Assembly (NCBI RefSeq): GCF_900232905.1
Contig: NZ_OCTQ01000004.1
Span: forward strand, 124,001 to 188,000
Direction of reading: 5' to 3'
From: Miniphocaeibacter massiliensis
Lineage (GTDB): Bacteria > Bacillota > Clostridia > Tissierellales > Peptoniphilaceae
Length of the DNA: 64,000 nt
In this document: positions 54,038 through 63,212 of the stretch, one piece after another
Layout of the letters: each line of letters opens with the position of its first letter
How positions within the stretch are numbered: the stretch's first letter is position 1
Notes under the pieces: generated by a model
Seen by the model: the letters and a program-made list of their open reading frames with translations, nothing else
Databases searched by the model: none
Told to the model about the DNA's origin: nothing
Program-made: the position numbers and the translations under genes

Positions 54038-55411
54038 CTATCCTAAAAACATATTTAGAACAAATACTGTAGCCATTCCTGCAAGTCCCATAATTAATGT
54101 CATTGGTGTTTGAGTTTTATATCCTTCCTCTGCTTTTAAGCCACCTAAATTTGTTACTACCCAGAAGTATGAGTCATTTGCATGAGAAACTGTCATAGCG
54201 CCTGCTCCTATTGCAAGTACTACAAGCACTGCTGTCATTGGACTTGTAAGTCCTAGTGCTGACATCATAGAATGTGGGTCTGTGTACATTCCCATAATAG
54301 CAGATGTTGTTGTTAGTGCTACAGTTGAAGAACCTTGAGCTGTTTTTAATATTGCTGAAATTAAGAACGGGAAGAATATTCCTACTTTGCTTAATACTTC
54401 TGCATTTGCTTCTATGTATTCAACAAATCCTGCTGTACTAATAACTTTCCCTAAAACTCCACCTGCTCCTGTTATGAATAATATAGGTCCTACAGTTCTT
54501 AATGTTTCTTCTGTTATCTTATTAAATTTGTCCATAGTCTTAGTGCTCAATAATAAGAATACTGAGAAAATAACTCCTGCTGCCAATGCTATAACTGGAG
54601 TTCCTAAAAACATGATAATATTTGAACCTGTTCCTGTGTATTTAGCCATTTGTACTATTGAGGAAGCTGCCATCAATATAATAGGAACTATAATTGGTGC
54701 TAAACTTAGAAATCCATTAGGAAGTTCGTGTTCTTTCATTATTTTCTTATAATCTTCCATTATTTTCTCGTTTGAAATTTCATCGCTAGATTTTATAGTC
54801 GGTCCTATTTTTTTTGCAAAAAGATATGCTAATATCATTCCTGGTATAGAAACTAGCACTCCCATAACTATAACCATAAGTAAATTATTTTCAACTCCAA
54901 TATTTCCCGCTGCTGCTATTGGTCCTGGTGTTGGCGGAACATATACATGTGTTGAATATAGCCCTGCTGAAAGAGCTATTGTCATAGCAACAGAAGATGC
55001 TCCTGTTTTTCTTGCCATAGCTTTTCTTATAGGATTTAAAATTACAAAACCACTATCGCAAAATACTGGTACTGAAACAATCCAGCCCATAATCATTATT
55101 GCAAGTTCTGGTCTTTTTTCTCCTACTGCGTTAACAACCATATCTGCAAGTTTTATAGCCCCACCTGTTGCTTCTAATACTGAACCTATTAAAGCTCCAA
55201 GTATTATTACTATACCTATACTTGCAAAAGTTGCTGAAAAACCTTCCCCTATAACTCCTGGCATATCCTTCATAGGTATACCAACTACTAGTCCCATTAT
55301 TAAAGCTATTCCCATAATAGCTAAAAATGGATGCACATTTAATTTTGTAATAGCTAATATCATTACTATAATAGATATTACAAATACTACTAATAACATA
55401 ATTCCTGACAT
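54038..55411 (-). CDS. GntP-family permease (probably a glycerate transporter)
   Basis: This organic-acid:H+ symporter has 457 residues and 12-14 helices. GALIGSVLEATGGAIKLADMVV, GWIVSVPVFCDSGFVILNPIRKAMA and TQGSSTVALTTTSAIM-type blocks are characteristic (the last reads TAQGSSTVALTTTSAIM). GntP proteins carry gluconate, glycerate and related acids. The adjacent glycerate kinase points to glycerate as the substrate (inference). The GGAGGAAG site gives the start at 55411. Confidence 0.93.
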   Translation of the reverse strand: MSGIMLLVVFVISIIVMILAITKLNVHPFLAIMGIALIMGLVVGIPMKDMPGVIGEGFSATFASIGIVIILGALIGSVLEATGGAIKLADMVVNAVGEKRPELAIMIMGWIVSVPVFCDSGFVILNPIRKAMARKTGASSVAMTIALSAGLYSTHVYVPPTPGPIAAAGNIGVENNLLMVIVMGVLVSIPGMILAYLFAKKIGPTIKSSDEISNEKIMEDYKKIMKEHELPNGFLSLAPIIVPIILMAASSIVQMAKYTGTGSNIIMFLGTPVIALAAGVIFSVFLLLSTKTMDKFNKITEETLRTVGPILFITGAGGVLGKVISTAGFVEYIEANAEVLSKVGIFFPFLISAILKTAQGSSTVALTTTSAIMGMYTDPHSMMSALGLTSPMTAVLVVLAIGAGAMTVSHANDSYFWVVTNLGGLKAEEGYKTQTPMTLIMGLAGMATVFVLNMFLG

Positions 55412-55497
55412 ATAACTTCCTCCTTTAATATAATATGTGCGGGTACAAATCTATACCCACTTTTATTATATTTCATATACCAATTAGCGTAAATAAA

Positions 55498-55523
55498 AAA
55501 GATAATGTTTTAACATTATCTTT
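55498..55523 (-). terminator. terminator of the esterase gene
   Basis: AAAGATAATGTT pairs with AACATTATCTTT; the right arm touches the esterase stop codon. Confidence 0.78.
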
Positions 55524-56274
55524 ACTTTAAAAATTCATATATTTTTTCTATCATTGCTTCTCTTGCATCGTAGTCAGTAAAACTGTGGTCTGTATTTTCT
55601 ATTTCTATATATTCTACTTTTCCTTTAAATGCATTTTTGGTTTTTATGCAAGTCTCTCTTGAAACTGATTCATCGTTACTTCCTCTAAATATTATTGTAT
55701 CTCCTCTATATAACTTAGCTCTTCCATAAGGCTTGTATTTTTCCATATCGTCCATAAAAACCTTCTTTATCTTCAAACCAAAGTACTTTACTTCTTCTAC
55801 TTCTTTGCCAAATGAATTATACATACTTAACAACGACTCGTACAAATCATTTGCTGGAGCAAGTAAAACCATTTTTTTAGGATTGTATTCACATGCTTTT
55901 AGTGTTGCAATTAGTCCGCCCATGCTATGTCCTATAATGAATATACTTTCTGTATTTACATGTTTGTCTTTTTTTACATAATCTACAATACAGTCCATAT
56001 CGTGTATTTCACTAGTCAGAGTCATATTCTCAAATTCTCCATCTGACTCTCCTGTACCATTTAGGTCAAATCTAAATGTTGTAAAACCCTTCTTTGTAAA
56101 ATACTTAGACATTTTTACAAAGAAAAAATTTCTCCCCATCTTATTTCCAGTATGGCCATGAATTATTATTATAGCTGGTAGTTTATCATGTTTTTCGACT
56201 TTATCTGGTAAATTTTGTACTCCTCTAAGTGTTAAATTATCTTCGTTTTCTATTTCAATATACTTATATTGCAA
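55522..56274 (-). CDS. alpha/beta hydrolase (esterase)
   Basis: This serine esterase of 250 residues has nucleophile Ser117 in IIGHSMGGLIA, oxyanion HG in IIIHGHTGNKMG and the catalytic Asp in FRGSNDESVS. The His is in ENTDHSFTDYDA near residue 228. It resembles feruloyl/cinnamoyl-type esterases. No signal peptide is present, so it is cytoplasmic. It directly follows the acetyltransferase gene (start 1 base after its stop) and is part of the same unit. Confidence 0.9.
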   Translation of the reverse strand: MQYKYIEIENEDNLTLRGVQNLPDKVEKHDKLPAIIIIHGHTGNKMGRNFFFVKMSKYFTKKGFTTFRFDLNGTGESDGEFENMTLTSEIHDMDCIVDYVKKDKHVNTESIFIIGHSMGGLIATLKACEYNPKKMVLLAPANDLYESLLSMYNSFGKEVEEVKYFGLKIKKVFMDDMEKYKPYGRAKLYRGDTIIFRGSNDESVSRETCIKTKNAFKGKVEYIEIENTDHSFTDYDAREAMIEKIYEFLK

Positions 56275-56275
56275 T

Positions 56276-56761
56276 TTAAGTCTCCTTTTGTGCTACTTGT
56301 CTTAAACTTTCTCCCGTTAGTCTATAAGTGCTCCACTTGTCCATAGAAATTGCTCCCATTTTTTTGTAAAAATCTATTGCTGGTTTATTCCAGTCTAAAC
56401 AAACCCATTCTATTCTTCCACAATTTCTCTCTATTGCTATTTTTGCAAGTTCCTTAAATATTATTTTACCATATCCTCTTCCTCTGTATTCTGGTTTTAT
56501 ATATAAATCTTCTAAATATATTCCAGACTTACCCATAAATGTAGAAAAATTATAAAAGAATAGACAAAAACCTATTGGTACATTATTTTCTTCTGCTATT
56601 AAAACCTCAACTCTTTCTTTATCAAAGACATGTTCTTCTATTAAGTCTTCAGTTGCTATTACATCATCTGTCATTTTTTCATATTCTGCCAATTCCTCTA
56701 TGAACCCTAGTATTAAAGCTGTATCTTTTCTTGTTGTTTTTCGTAAATTAAATTGTTCCAT
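56276..56761 (-). CDS. GNAT acetyltransferase (diamine/spermidine N-acetyltransferase-like)
   Basis: This N-acetyltransferase has 161 residues. LAEYEKMTDDVIATEDLIEEHVF near the start and GIYLEDLYIKPEYRGRGYGKIIFKELA (the coenzyme A loop) match the SSAT-like/thialysine acetyltransferase group. VCLDWNKPAIDFYKKMGA is the usual end. The substrate could be a polyamine or an amino acid analogue. The start is the ATG at 56761 behind AGGAGGAG. It leads a two-gene unit with the esterase. Confidence 0.88.
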   Translation of the reverse strand: MEQFNLRKTTRKDTALILGFIEELAEYEKMTDDVIATEDLIEEHVFDKERVEVLIAEENNVPIGFCLFFYNFSTFMGKSGIYLEDLYIKPEYRGRGYGKIIFKELAKIAIERNCGRIEWVCLDWNKPAIDFYKKMGAISMDKWSTYRLTGESLRQVAQKET

Positions 56762-56929
56762 TTCTCCTCCTATAAAATAAATCTTATAAATCATTATAAT
56801 TGATAATCTCATTAATTAAAAATGCATAAAAATAATATTCTTACAATTTTATAATATTCATTGAGGTTGTTGTATTAAATGTGATTAAGATATATAATAT
56901 ATTATATAATAATATTTAAGGAGAAATAT

Positions 56930-57619
56930 ATGCCTTTAGATGATAATATAAAAAATAAAATATATGAATACTGTAACAATCATTTAGCTAACGAATATTG
57001 GTATACAGAAGAGTTTAAATTCATAAAGGATAATTCTTTAAAGGAAAGGCTCATTAAAGAATTTAGAGCAATTCGCTTTGCCTACAAAATATATGAAGGC
57101 ATAGAAGCAGATAAAGAAAATTTAATTTTTGAAGTGAGAAATCAAATACTTGGATATGCCACTTTATATGAAGCTATTATTGAGTATGTCCTTAATGAAT
57201 ACTACTACGATACATTAGAGTATGAAAATTTAACTCATCATACAATTCCTATTAAAATTTCAATTCCTAATGAAAAACAAAAAATATTAGAAAATGAATT
57301 ATATCATGATGGGAAAAAAATTGTGCCATTTTATTATGATAAAAGGAAAAAAGAAAAAACTAAGATAAGATTTGATGATAAATGTAAAACCGCTGAAGAA
57401 ATTGGTTTAATTTATCCTTTTAAATCTAAAACAGGTTCTGTTATAAATCTAACTAATGAAATTATTGAAATTTATGGTTTTAGAAATGGAATTCACATTA
57501 TTGCTGAACAACGCAAAAATATTAAATATGAATTAGAATTAAGCAAAAAAGCCTATATGAGAATGAAACCGTTCATCATGCAAATTAAGTCAAAGTTAGA
57601 AAAAGATGGCTTCATTTAA
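56930..57619 (+). CDS. hypothetical protein, possibly HEPN-like
   Basis: This protein of 229 residues belongs to no family I can name. The N-terminal half is helical and acidic, with EVRNQILGYATLYEAIIEYVL; the C-terminal half has IIEIYGFRNGIHIIAEQRKN then a long helix. The RN-x-I-H pattern resembles the Arg-Asn...His signature of HEPN RNase or toxin-like domains, but the spacing is Arg-x3-His rather than Arg-x4-6-His, so this is a guess. It stands alone, with AAGGAG before the start. Confidence 0.6.
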   Translation: MPLDDNIKNKIYEYCNNHLANEYWYTEEFKFIKDNSLKERLIKEFRAIRFAYKIYEGIEADKENLIFEVRNQILGYATLYEAIIEYVLNEYYYDTLEYENLTHHTIPIKISIPNEKQKILENELYHDGKKIVPFYYDKRKKEKTKIRFDDKCKTAEEIGLIYPFKSKTGSVINLTNEIIEIYGFRNGIHIIAEQRKNIKYELELSKKAYMRMKPFIMQIKSKLEKDGFI

Positions 57620-57644
57620 ATCTCACCTTTAATATTTAAGCAAC

Positions 57645-57675
57645 TAAAAAAAGATAGGTTAACCCTATCTTTTTA
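57645..57675. terminator. bidirectional terminator
   Basis: AAAAAGATAGG pairs with CCTATCTTTTT (one unpaired base) between the hypothetical gene and the convergent asnB homologue. Confidence 0.82.
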
Positions 57676-59283
57676 TCTATTTACAAAATATTCTTTATAC
57701 CAAAGTAAAAATGTGTATATTCTCCATATTAAATTGTATTTGAAATCTTTTTTATCTTCTAAAAGTTCTTCTATTTTTTCTGAATCTAAATAATCTTTTG
57801 CTACATTTAAATTAAGTTCTTCTTTAACTATATTAAAGTATTTTTCTTCTTTTAGCCAATTGTTTATTGGATTTTCTATTTTTATAATTTTATTTATGGC
57901 TACTTCTTCAAGCAATTTTTTTAGAACTTCTTCTAATTCTTTTTCTGAGAAATCTTTTGGTACATTATAAATTTCTTCTACTACTTTTCTATCTATAAAT
58001 GGACTTCTCATTTCCATGCTTTGAGCACTACTCATTTTGTCTGCTACTAAAAGTTTTTCTTGTGAAATTCTACTTTGAATATTATTTGCTACATTTATTT
58101 CTTCAATATATTCTGCAAGTTCTTTATTTAATATTTTACTTACTTTTTTATTGTTGTATTCTATTTCTTCTTTTGTTATTACATCTTCTTTTTTTATAAA
58201 AAGTTCTTCTGCTCCATCTCCTGTCATTATTGCTGTTACATATTTTCTTGCCTCTTGTGACAAGAAATATATTTCCATACATAAGAAACTAGGATTTGGA
58301 TCGTCTAATAGATACTGTATTCTTTCTATATTTTTAAAACAGTCTTCTGGAGTTATTTTTACTTCATGATACTTTGCATTTATCTCTTTTGAAAATTCTT
58401 CTTGAATGTTCTGTTTATTTTCTTCTACTGCAAATCCAAATGTATCTACTGGACTACTTGAGTTAGAAACGTATAAATCTGAAGTTTTTGTTAAAAATGC
58501 TCCTAGTTCTGTATCTGTTTCTTTGTGTAAGTCTATTGACTCTTGTATAGTATTTTTAATGTTTTCTATATATTCTTCTTTTGATTTTTTACTACTTCTT
58601 ACTTCAACGTTCCAGTATTTTTTTATTTCCATATTATTATTTTTCATTTTTAGGAAATGTCCTGGTTTTAGTTTATATACTCCTTTAAAGAATGTTTCGT
58701 CTGTTTCTATTTGTCTTCCTTCTAAGTAAGGTTTTAACATATTTTCATTAAATTCTTTTATAAAGTTAGGATTTTTAGTAAATGATTTTATTTCTGAACC
58801 AAATAATAAACTTCCATCTGTTGTATTTCTTGTATAGTAAAGTGGTTTTATTCCGAAAAAGTCTCTAGCTATAAACAGTTCTTCTTTTTCTTTGTTCCAT
58901 ACTGCAAAGCCAAACATTCCTCTTACTTTGTCTAGTATTTTTTCTCCCCACTTATCATATCCATATAGTAATACTTCACTGTCTGTTTTAGAAATAAATT
59001 CATACCCGTCTTCTAGTAGTTCTTTTTTTATTCCTTTATAATTGTATATTTCACCGTTAAAAACCATTACTTTATCTTTGTTTTTAGTATAAAATGGCTG
59101 GCTTCCATTGCTCGATAAATCTACCATACTCAGTCTTCTAAATCCAAAAGCTACACTTTCGTCTATATGATAACCATCGCTATTTGGTCCTCTATGGATT
59201 ATTTCATCTGCCATGTCTTTTATTATTTTTTTGTAATTTCCATATATTTTATTAGGGTTATATATTCCTACTGTTCCGCACAT
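57673..59283 (-). CDS. asnB: AsnB-like protein with intact glutaminase and broken synthetase site
   Basis: This is a homologue of asparagine synthetase B, 536 residues; typical AsnB is about 610-635. The glutaminase domain is complete: Met is followed by the nucleophile Cys2 (MCGTVGIY), and RGPNSDG, FNGEIYNY and SKTDSEVLL are present. In the synthetase domain the ATP PP-loop SGGxDS reads TKTSDL (residues 265-270). The SGEGADELFGGY block reads TGDGAEELFIKK, and the C-terminal R-x-K-x-GFPVP block is missing. Asparagine synthesis therefore looks impossible (inference). The start is the ATG at 59283 behind GGAGGAG; the TTG at 59295 is not needed. Confidence 0.85.
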   Translation of the reverse strand: MCGTVGIYNPNKIYGNYKKIIKDMADEIIHRGPNSDGYHIDESVAFGFRRLSMVDLSSNGSQPFYTKNKDKVMVFNGEIYNYKGIKKELLEDGYEFISKTDSEVLLYGYDKWGEKILDKVRGMFGFAVWNKEKEELFIARDFFGIKPLYYTRNTTDGSLLFGSEIKSFTKNPNFIKEFNENMLKPYLEGRQIETDETFFKGVYKLKPGHFLKMKNNNMEIKKYWNVEVRSSKKSKEEYIENIKNTIQESIDLHKETDTELGAFLTKTSDLYVSNSSSPVDTFGFAVEENKQNIQEEFSKEINAKYHEVKITPEDCFKNIERIQYLLDDPNPSFLCMEIYFLSQEARKYVTAIMTGDGAEELFIKKEDVITKEEIEYNNKKVSKILNKELAEYIEEINVANNIQSRISQEKLLVADKMSSAQSMEMRSPFIDRKVVEEIYNVPKDFSEKELEEVLKKLLEEVAINKIIKIENPINNWLKEEKYFNIVKEELNLNVAKDYLDSEKIEELLEDKKDFKYNLIWRIYTFLLWYKEYFVNR

Positions 59284-59327
59284 ATACTCCTCCAACTAAT
59301 TTAGTTTAATTTATTTTGCAAAAGAAA

Positions 59328-59347
59328 AGAGCAAGTTTTCTTGCTCT
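59328..59347 (-). terminator. terminator of the opuC operon
   Basis: AGAGCAAG pairs with CTTGCTCT around AAAA, followed by TTTTCTTTT on the minus strand. Confidence 0.85.
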
Positions 59348-59381
59348 AATTTCATTTTATACTATATTTGTTTTTTTTCAA

Positions 59382-60026
59382 CTAATTTTTTATAGGATTT
59401 ATTTTCTTTTCTAAATACCCTAAAAACAAGTCTGCTATTACTGCCATTAATGCTGTTGGAAGTGCTCCAGCTATTATTATAGAAGAACCGTTACTTACAT
59501 TTACTCCTCTTGAAATTATATCTCCAAGCCCTCCTGCTCCTATAAAGGTTCCTATTGCCGTTACTCCAATTGCTACTACTAGTGCATTTCTAATTCCCGC
59601 CATTATCATAGAAAGAGAAAGCGGTATTTCTACCATTCTTGTTATTTGCCATCTTGTCATTCCCATTCCTTTTCCTACGTCTATTAAATTCTTATCTACT
59701 CCTACTACTCCTGAGTAAGTGTTCTTTAATATTGGCAGTAGCGAATATAGAAATACTGTAGCTACTACTGTGTTACTTCCTAGTCCCATTCCAAGCATAA
59801 GGATAGATAGTAGTGCAAGTGACGGTATTGTCTGGATTACATTGGCTATTCCTATTACCCAGTCTGCTAGTTTGTATTTTCTAGCTATTAGAAAGCCTAA
59901 AGGAATTGCAACTACTGCTGCAAGTAGCACTCCATATACCGATATTAAGAAATGCCTAACAAACTGTTCTGTTACATACATTCCGTTTAACTTATAGTAT
60001 TCTATTAAACCTTTTAATACTCCCAT
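59382..60026 (-). CDS. opuCD: osmoprotectant ABC transporter permease OpuCD-like
   Basis: This is a membrane subunit of a glycine betaine/choline-type importer, 214 residues and five to six helices. IPLGFLIARKY and [20 protein letters not shown] precede the EAA loop GMGMTRWQITRMVEIPLSLSMIMAGIRNA. The C-terminal GAGGLGDIISRGV matches BusA/OpuC permeases. Its ATG overlaps the stop of opuCC (TAATG). It is the last gene of the operon. Confidence 0.93.
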   Translation of the reverse strand: MGVLKGLIEYYKLNGMYVTEQFVRHFLISVYGVLLAAVVAIPLGFLIARKYKLADWVIGIANVIQTIPSLALLSILMLGMGLGSNTVVATVFLYSLLPILKNTYSGVVGVDKNLIDVGKGMGMTRWQITRMVEIPLSLSMIMAGIRNALVVAIGVTAIGTFIGAGGLGDIISRGVNVSNGSSIIIAGALPTALMAVIADLFLGYLEKKINPIKN

Positions 60027-60970
60027 TATTTCGCCTCCGATATCATCGGTTCTTTATCTTTAAAATAATTGTTATCTTCTAAAAATTTCTTTGCTACATT
60101 TTTGGGTTCTACTAGTTCTTCATCTGCAAGTCTATTTAGTTTTTGCATTTGTTCACTTGATATTGTTCCTTCTAGCTTTAAAAGAACTTTATCTACTATT
60201 GGATACTTTTCTATTAGCTCATATGTCGCTGCTGGACTTGCATCATAAGGTGGAAACAAGTTTTTGTCATCTTCAAGTACTACTAAATCATTTGACTGAA
60301 TTCTACCATCTGTTGTGTAACCTAGTACTATATCCATTTCTCCAGCATCTACGGCGTTATATACTAACCCAATTTCCATTGGATATACTTTTTGAAAGTC
60401 GTATCCATAAATTCTTTTAAAGTCTTCATATCCATCGCCTTTTCTTTGAATCCAAGCTGTATCTACTCCAGCTTTTAACTCTTTTGCTATATCTTTTAAT
60501 TGGCTTACTTTTGTTATGTTATTTTTTTCTGAAAATTCTCTCGTTACCATAAATGCATAGGTATTCTCAAACCCATATGATGGATACCATTTTTCATTAA
60601 ATCTTTTTTTGTATTCTTTTACTACTATATTCATTGCTTTTTCTGGGTCTGTTATAGGTTCCATCTCTAATTCTCCTGTAAGGGATGTCCCCGTGTACAT
60701 AATTCCAGAAATATTTGCATTATCTGTCATTAGCGATTGGTGTATTAAGTTAGTTGAACCTAAGTTGTTTATTATGTCTATCTTTATATCTTTTGTATAA
60801 TGTTCTAACATTTGCGATACCATTTCAGATACTATTTGACGTTCTGTAGTATTTCCACTTGCTATTACTATGTCACTTTCTGTATCTCCTCCAAGTCCTG
60901 GCAAGCTACAAGATGTTAAAAGTAAAAGCATTGGTATAGCTAATGTAATTTTCTTTAATCTATTTTTCAT
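60026..60970 (-). CDS. opuCC: osmoprotectant-binding lipoprotein OpuCC-like
   Basis: This is a substrate-binding protein of 314 residues. The signal peptide ends in lipobox LLTSC (~residue 21). The mature part opens DIVIASGNTTERQIVSEMVSQMLE, then LGSTNLIHQSL and a late DLVVLEDDKNLFPPYDASP, all typical of QAC-binding OpuC/ProX-like proteins. Aromatic residues for the quaternary ammonium group are likely. The start is the ATG at 60970 behind GGAGG. It belongs to the opuCABCD operon. Confidence 0.93.
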   Translation of the reverse strand: MKNRLKKITLAIPMLLLLTSCSLPGLGGDTESDIVIASGNTTERQIVSEMVSQMLEHYTKDIKIDIINNLGSTNLIHQSLMTDNANISGIMYTGTSLTGELEMEPITDPEKAMNIVVKEYKKRFNEKWYPSYGFENTYAFMVTREFSEKNNITKVSQLKDIAKELKAGVDTAWIQRKGDGYEDFKRIYGYDFQKVYPMEIGLVYNAVDAGEMDIVLGYTTDGRIQSNDLVVLEDDKNLFPPYDASPAATYELIEKYPIVDKVLLKLEGTISSEQMQKLNRLADEELVEPKNVAKKFLEDNNYFKDKEPMISEAK

Positions 60971-60971
60971 T

Positions 60972-61604
60972 CTATACCTCCAATCTCGCTTTTTTACTTG
61001 CAAATTTTTCTACTTTTGAAAGTAAAAAGTCTACAAACAAAGCTAGTATTGTTACTGGTATAGTTCCAAATATTATTAAGTTTGGGTTATAGTTATTAAG
61101 TCCTGAAAATATTAAATCTCCAAGTCCTCCTGCTCCTATATATGAAGAGAGTGTTGCCCAAGCTACTACATATACTCCTGAAAGTCTAATACCTGCCATT
61201 ATTGCTGGTGATGCTAGTGGTATTTCTACTTTCATTATTGACTGCATCTTTGTCATTCCCATACCTTTTGCTGCATCTACTATGTTAGGATCTACTTCTG
61301 TCATTCCTATATATGTGTTTCTAAGTATTGGCAAAAGAGAATATATAAATAATGCTATTATTGCTGGAAGTTTTCCTATACCAAAAATAGGTATCATTAT
61401 TGCAAGCAGTGCTAATGATGGTATTGTCTGTAAAATAGAAGCTAGTCCTATCACAAAATTAGATATTTTCTTCGTTCTAGTAAGCACTATTCCAAGTGGT
61501 ACTGCTACTATGATTCCAAGTACCAACGCCATTACTGCAATATACAAATGTTCCGATGTTTTTTGTAGTATGTCTAAATAGTTTTGCTTTAAAAATTCTA
61601 ACAT
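60972..61604 (-). CDS. opuCB: osmoprotectant ABC transporter permease OpuCB-like
   Basis: This is a membrane subunit of 210 residues with five predicted helices. It is a paralogue of the gene at 59382, as usual in opuC operons. [21 protein letters not shown] and the EAA loop [25 protein letters not shown] are present. It lies directly before opuCC in the transcript. Confidence 0.93.
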   Translation of the reverse strand: MLEFLKQNYLDILQKTSEHLYIAVMALVLGIIVAVPLGIVLTRTKKISNFVIGLASILQTIPSLALLAIMIPIFGIGKLPAIIALFIYSLLPILRNTYIGMTEVDPNIVDAAKGMGMTKMQSIMKVEIPLASPAIMAGIRLSGVYVVAWATLSSYIGAGGLGDLIFSGLNNYNPNLIIFGTIPVTILALFVDFLLSKVEKFASKKARLEV

Positions 61605-61612
61605 TCTATCAC

Positions 61613-62779
61613 CTACTCTATGTCAGATGTGCTATGAACTAACTCTTCTTCTTGTAGTTCTTCTTCATCTTCAAACATCATGTTGTAAATACTGTCTACT
61701 ATATTCGCTCTTGTGAAAAGCCCTATAAGTTTGTTGTCTTTATCCACTACTGGAAGGTTTTTGTAATCGCATTCCGATATTAAAAACATAGCTTCTCTAA
61801 GTAGAGTTCCAGATTCTATATAGTTTGCTTCTTTAATTATTTCACTAACTTTGTGATTTCTAGTATCTTTTTTACCAAGTGCAAATATGTCTATATATCC
61901 TTCTAATACATTGTTTTCATCTGTTACAAATAATGTATCTACCCTTTTTTCTCTCATTAGTTTTAAAGCTTCAGCTAATGTTTTATCCCTTTCTATAAAT
62001 ATTGGATTTTTGTACATAACTTTGTCTACTATTTGCGTTCTTGAACGAGCTTGTACTATTCTATCTTCACCTAAAAGTTCCTTTACAAATTCATTTGCCG
62101 GATTTAAAAGTATGTTGTCTGGTGTATCAAATTGAATAAGATCACCTTTGTCCATTATTGCAATTTTATCTGCCATAGCAAGTGCTTCGTCCATATCGTG
62201 AGTTACAAAAACTACTGTTTTACCTAAATCTTTTTGTAATCTCTTTATTAATTTCTGAAGAGATTCCCTTGTTATTGGGTCAAGTGCTCCAAAGGGCTCG
62301 TCCATTAGTATTATATTTTGTTCTGCTGCTAATGCCCTTATTACCCCTATTCTTTGTTGTTGTCCCCCTGACAGTTCTGCTGGGTATCTGTCTAGCATTT
62401 CTTTCGGTAAATCTACCTTTTTTATTAAGTATTCTGCACTTTCTCTTTGTTTTTTCTCATCCCATTTTAAAAGCTTTGGCACCAATGTTATATTTTCATA
62501 TATTGTCATATGTGGCATTAATCCAATTTGCTGTATTACATACCCTATACTTCTTCTTAATTTTACTTCGTCAATATCTTTTATGTTTTTTCCATCAATT
62601 AGAATATTGCCTTTTGTAGGTTTTATCATTCTATTTATCATTCTCATGCAAGTTGTTTTACCACTTCCACTTGTCCCTATAAATACTACAAACTCACCTC
62701 TATCAAAGGATAAATTGACATCTTTTACTGCAACTTTACCCCCTGAATATATTTTTGAAATATTCTTAAACTCAATCAT
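61613..62779 (-). CDS. opuCA: osmoprotectant ABC transporter ATPase OpuCA-like, with CBS domains
   Basis: This is the ATPase of the importer, 388 residues. Walker [10 protein letters not shown] (~residue 37), signature LSGGQQQR (~residue 135), Walker [13 protein letters not shown] and switch His in [11 protein letters not shown] are present. Residues ~255-370 carry two CBS domains, which in OpuA/OpuC sense ionic strength or c-di-AMP. It leads the opuC operon, with AAGGAGG before the ATG. Confidence 0.95.
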   Translation of the reverse strand: MIEFKNISKIYSGGKVAVKDVNLSFDRGEFVVFIGTSGSGKTTCMRMINRMIKPTKGNILIDGKNIKDIDEVKLRRSIGYVIQQIGLMPHMTIYENITLVPKLLKWDEKKQRESAEYLIKKVDLPKEMLDRYPAELSGGQQQRIGVIRALAAEQNIILMDEPFGALDPITRESLQKLIKRLQKDLGKTVVFVTHDMDEALAMADKIAIMDKGDLIQFDTPDNILLNPANEFVKELLGEDRIVQARSRTQIVDKVMYKNPIFIERDKTLAEALKLMREKRVDTLFVTDENNVLEGYIDIFALGKKDTRNHKVSEIIKEANYIESGTLLREAMFLISECDYKNLPVVDKDNKLIGLFTRANIVDSIYNMMFEDEEELQEEELVHSTSDIE

Positions 62780-62863
62780 TAAAGCCTCCTTACTAACTTA
62801 TTTTTTTATAATTATAAGTTAAATGAGTTATTTTTATTAGTAATTTTTTTACTGTCAACTTAT

Positions 62864-62872
62864 ATTATATCA
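62864..62872 (-). promoter_or_regulatory. extended -10 promoter of the opuC operon
   Basis: The minus strand reads TGATATAAT about 85 bases before opuCA. The 5' leader contains a TTGACA that is not spaced for a downstream -10. Confidence 0.55.
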
Positions 62873-62922
62873 TAAGTGTAATTTATGATTTTATTTTGCT
62901 TAATTGCTTTAATTAAGACTAG

Positions 62923-62936
62923 TTTATTGCAATAAA
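62923..62936. repeat. 14-base palindrome, copy 1
   Basis: TTTATTGCAATAAA is a perfect palindrome. The second copy is at 63045-63058, and both lie in the gap between opuC and tuf. Confidence 0.6.
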
Positions 62937-62964
62937 AAAAGACTTCACATTGAAGGCTTTTTTA
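62934..62964. terminator. orphan bidirectional terminator in the opuC-tuf gap
   Basis: CTTCA/TGAAG with flanking A and T runs forms a hairpin. It is not adjacent to the end of any gene, so it may end a small transcript. The 456-base gap 62780-63235 otherwise holds the opuC promoter, two palindromes and the tuf terminator. Confidence 0.6.
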
Positions 62965-63044
62965 TATTATACATTAAAATAATATACCGCTTAAATATAT
63001 TATAAAATATAATTAAATGGTATATTTAAAAAGAATACTATGAT

Positions 63045-63058
63045 TTTATTGCAATAAA
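63045..63058. repeat. 14-base palindrome, copy 2
   Basis: TTTATTGCAATAAA, identical to 62923-62936 and 122 bases from it. Confidence 0.6.
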
Positions 63059-63190
63059 ACAAAATATTATATTACTCAAACCTATATAATACTTGTTTTT
63101 TAAGCTCAATATATTCTGTTATTTCTAACAATTTAAAACTTATTCTAATTTTGAATTATCTTATTGAAAGTATAAGCTTCTCAAATAAAA

Positions 63191-63212
63191 AAAGCAAGGT
63201 TACCCTTGCTCT
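63191..63212 (-). terminator. terminator of tuf
   Basis: AGCAAGG pairs with CCTTGCT and is followed on the minus strand by TTTTTTTA, about 25 bases after the tuf stop. Confidence 0.85.

Noticed and set aside
62182-62619. 145-residue open frame on the plus strand
   Set aside because: It lies entirely antisense to the conserved opuCA gene, has no good ribosome binding site and its Leu/Phe-rich composition is a shadow of the opposite strand.
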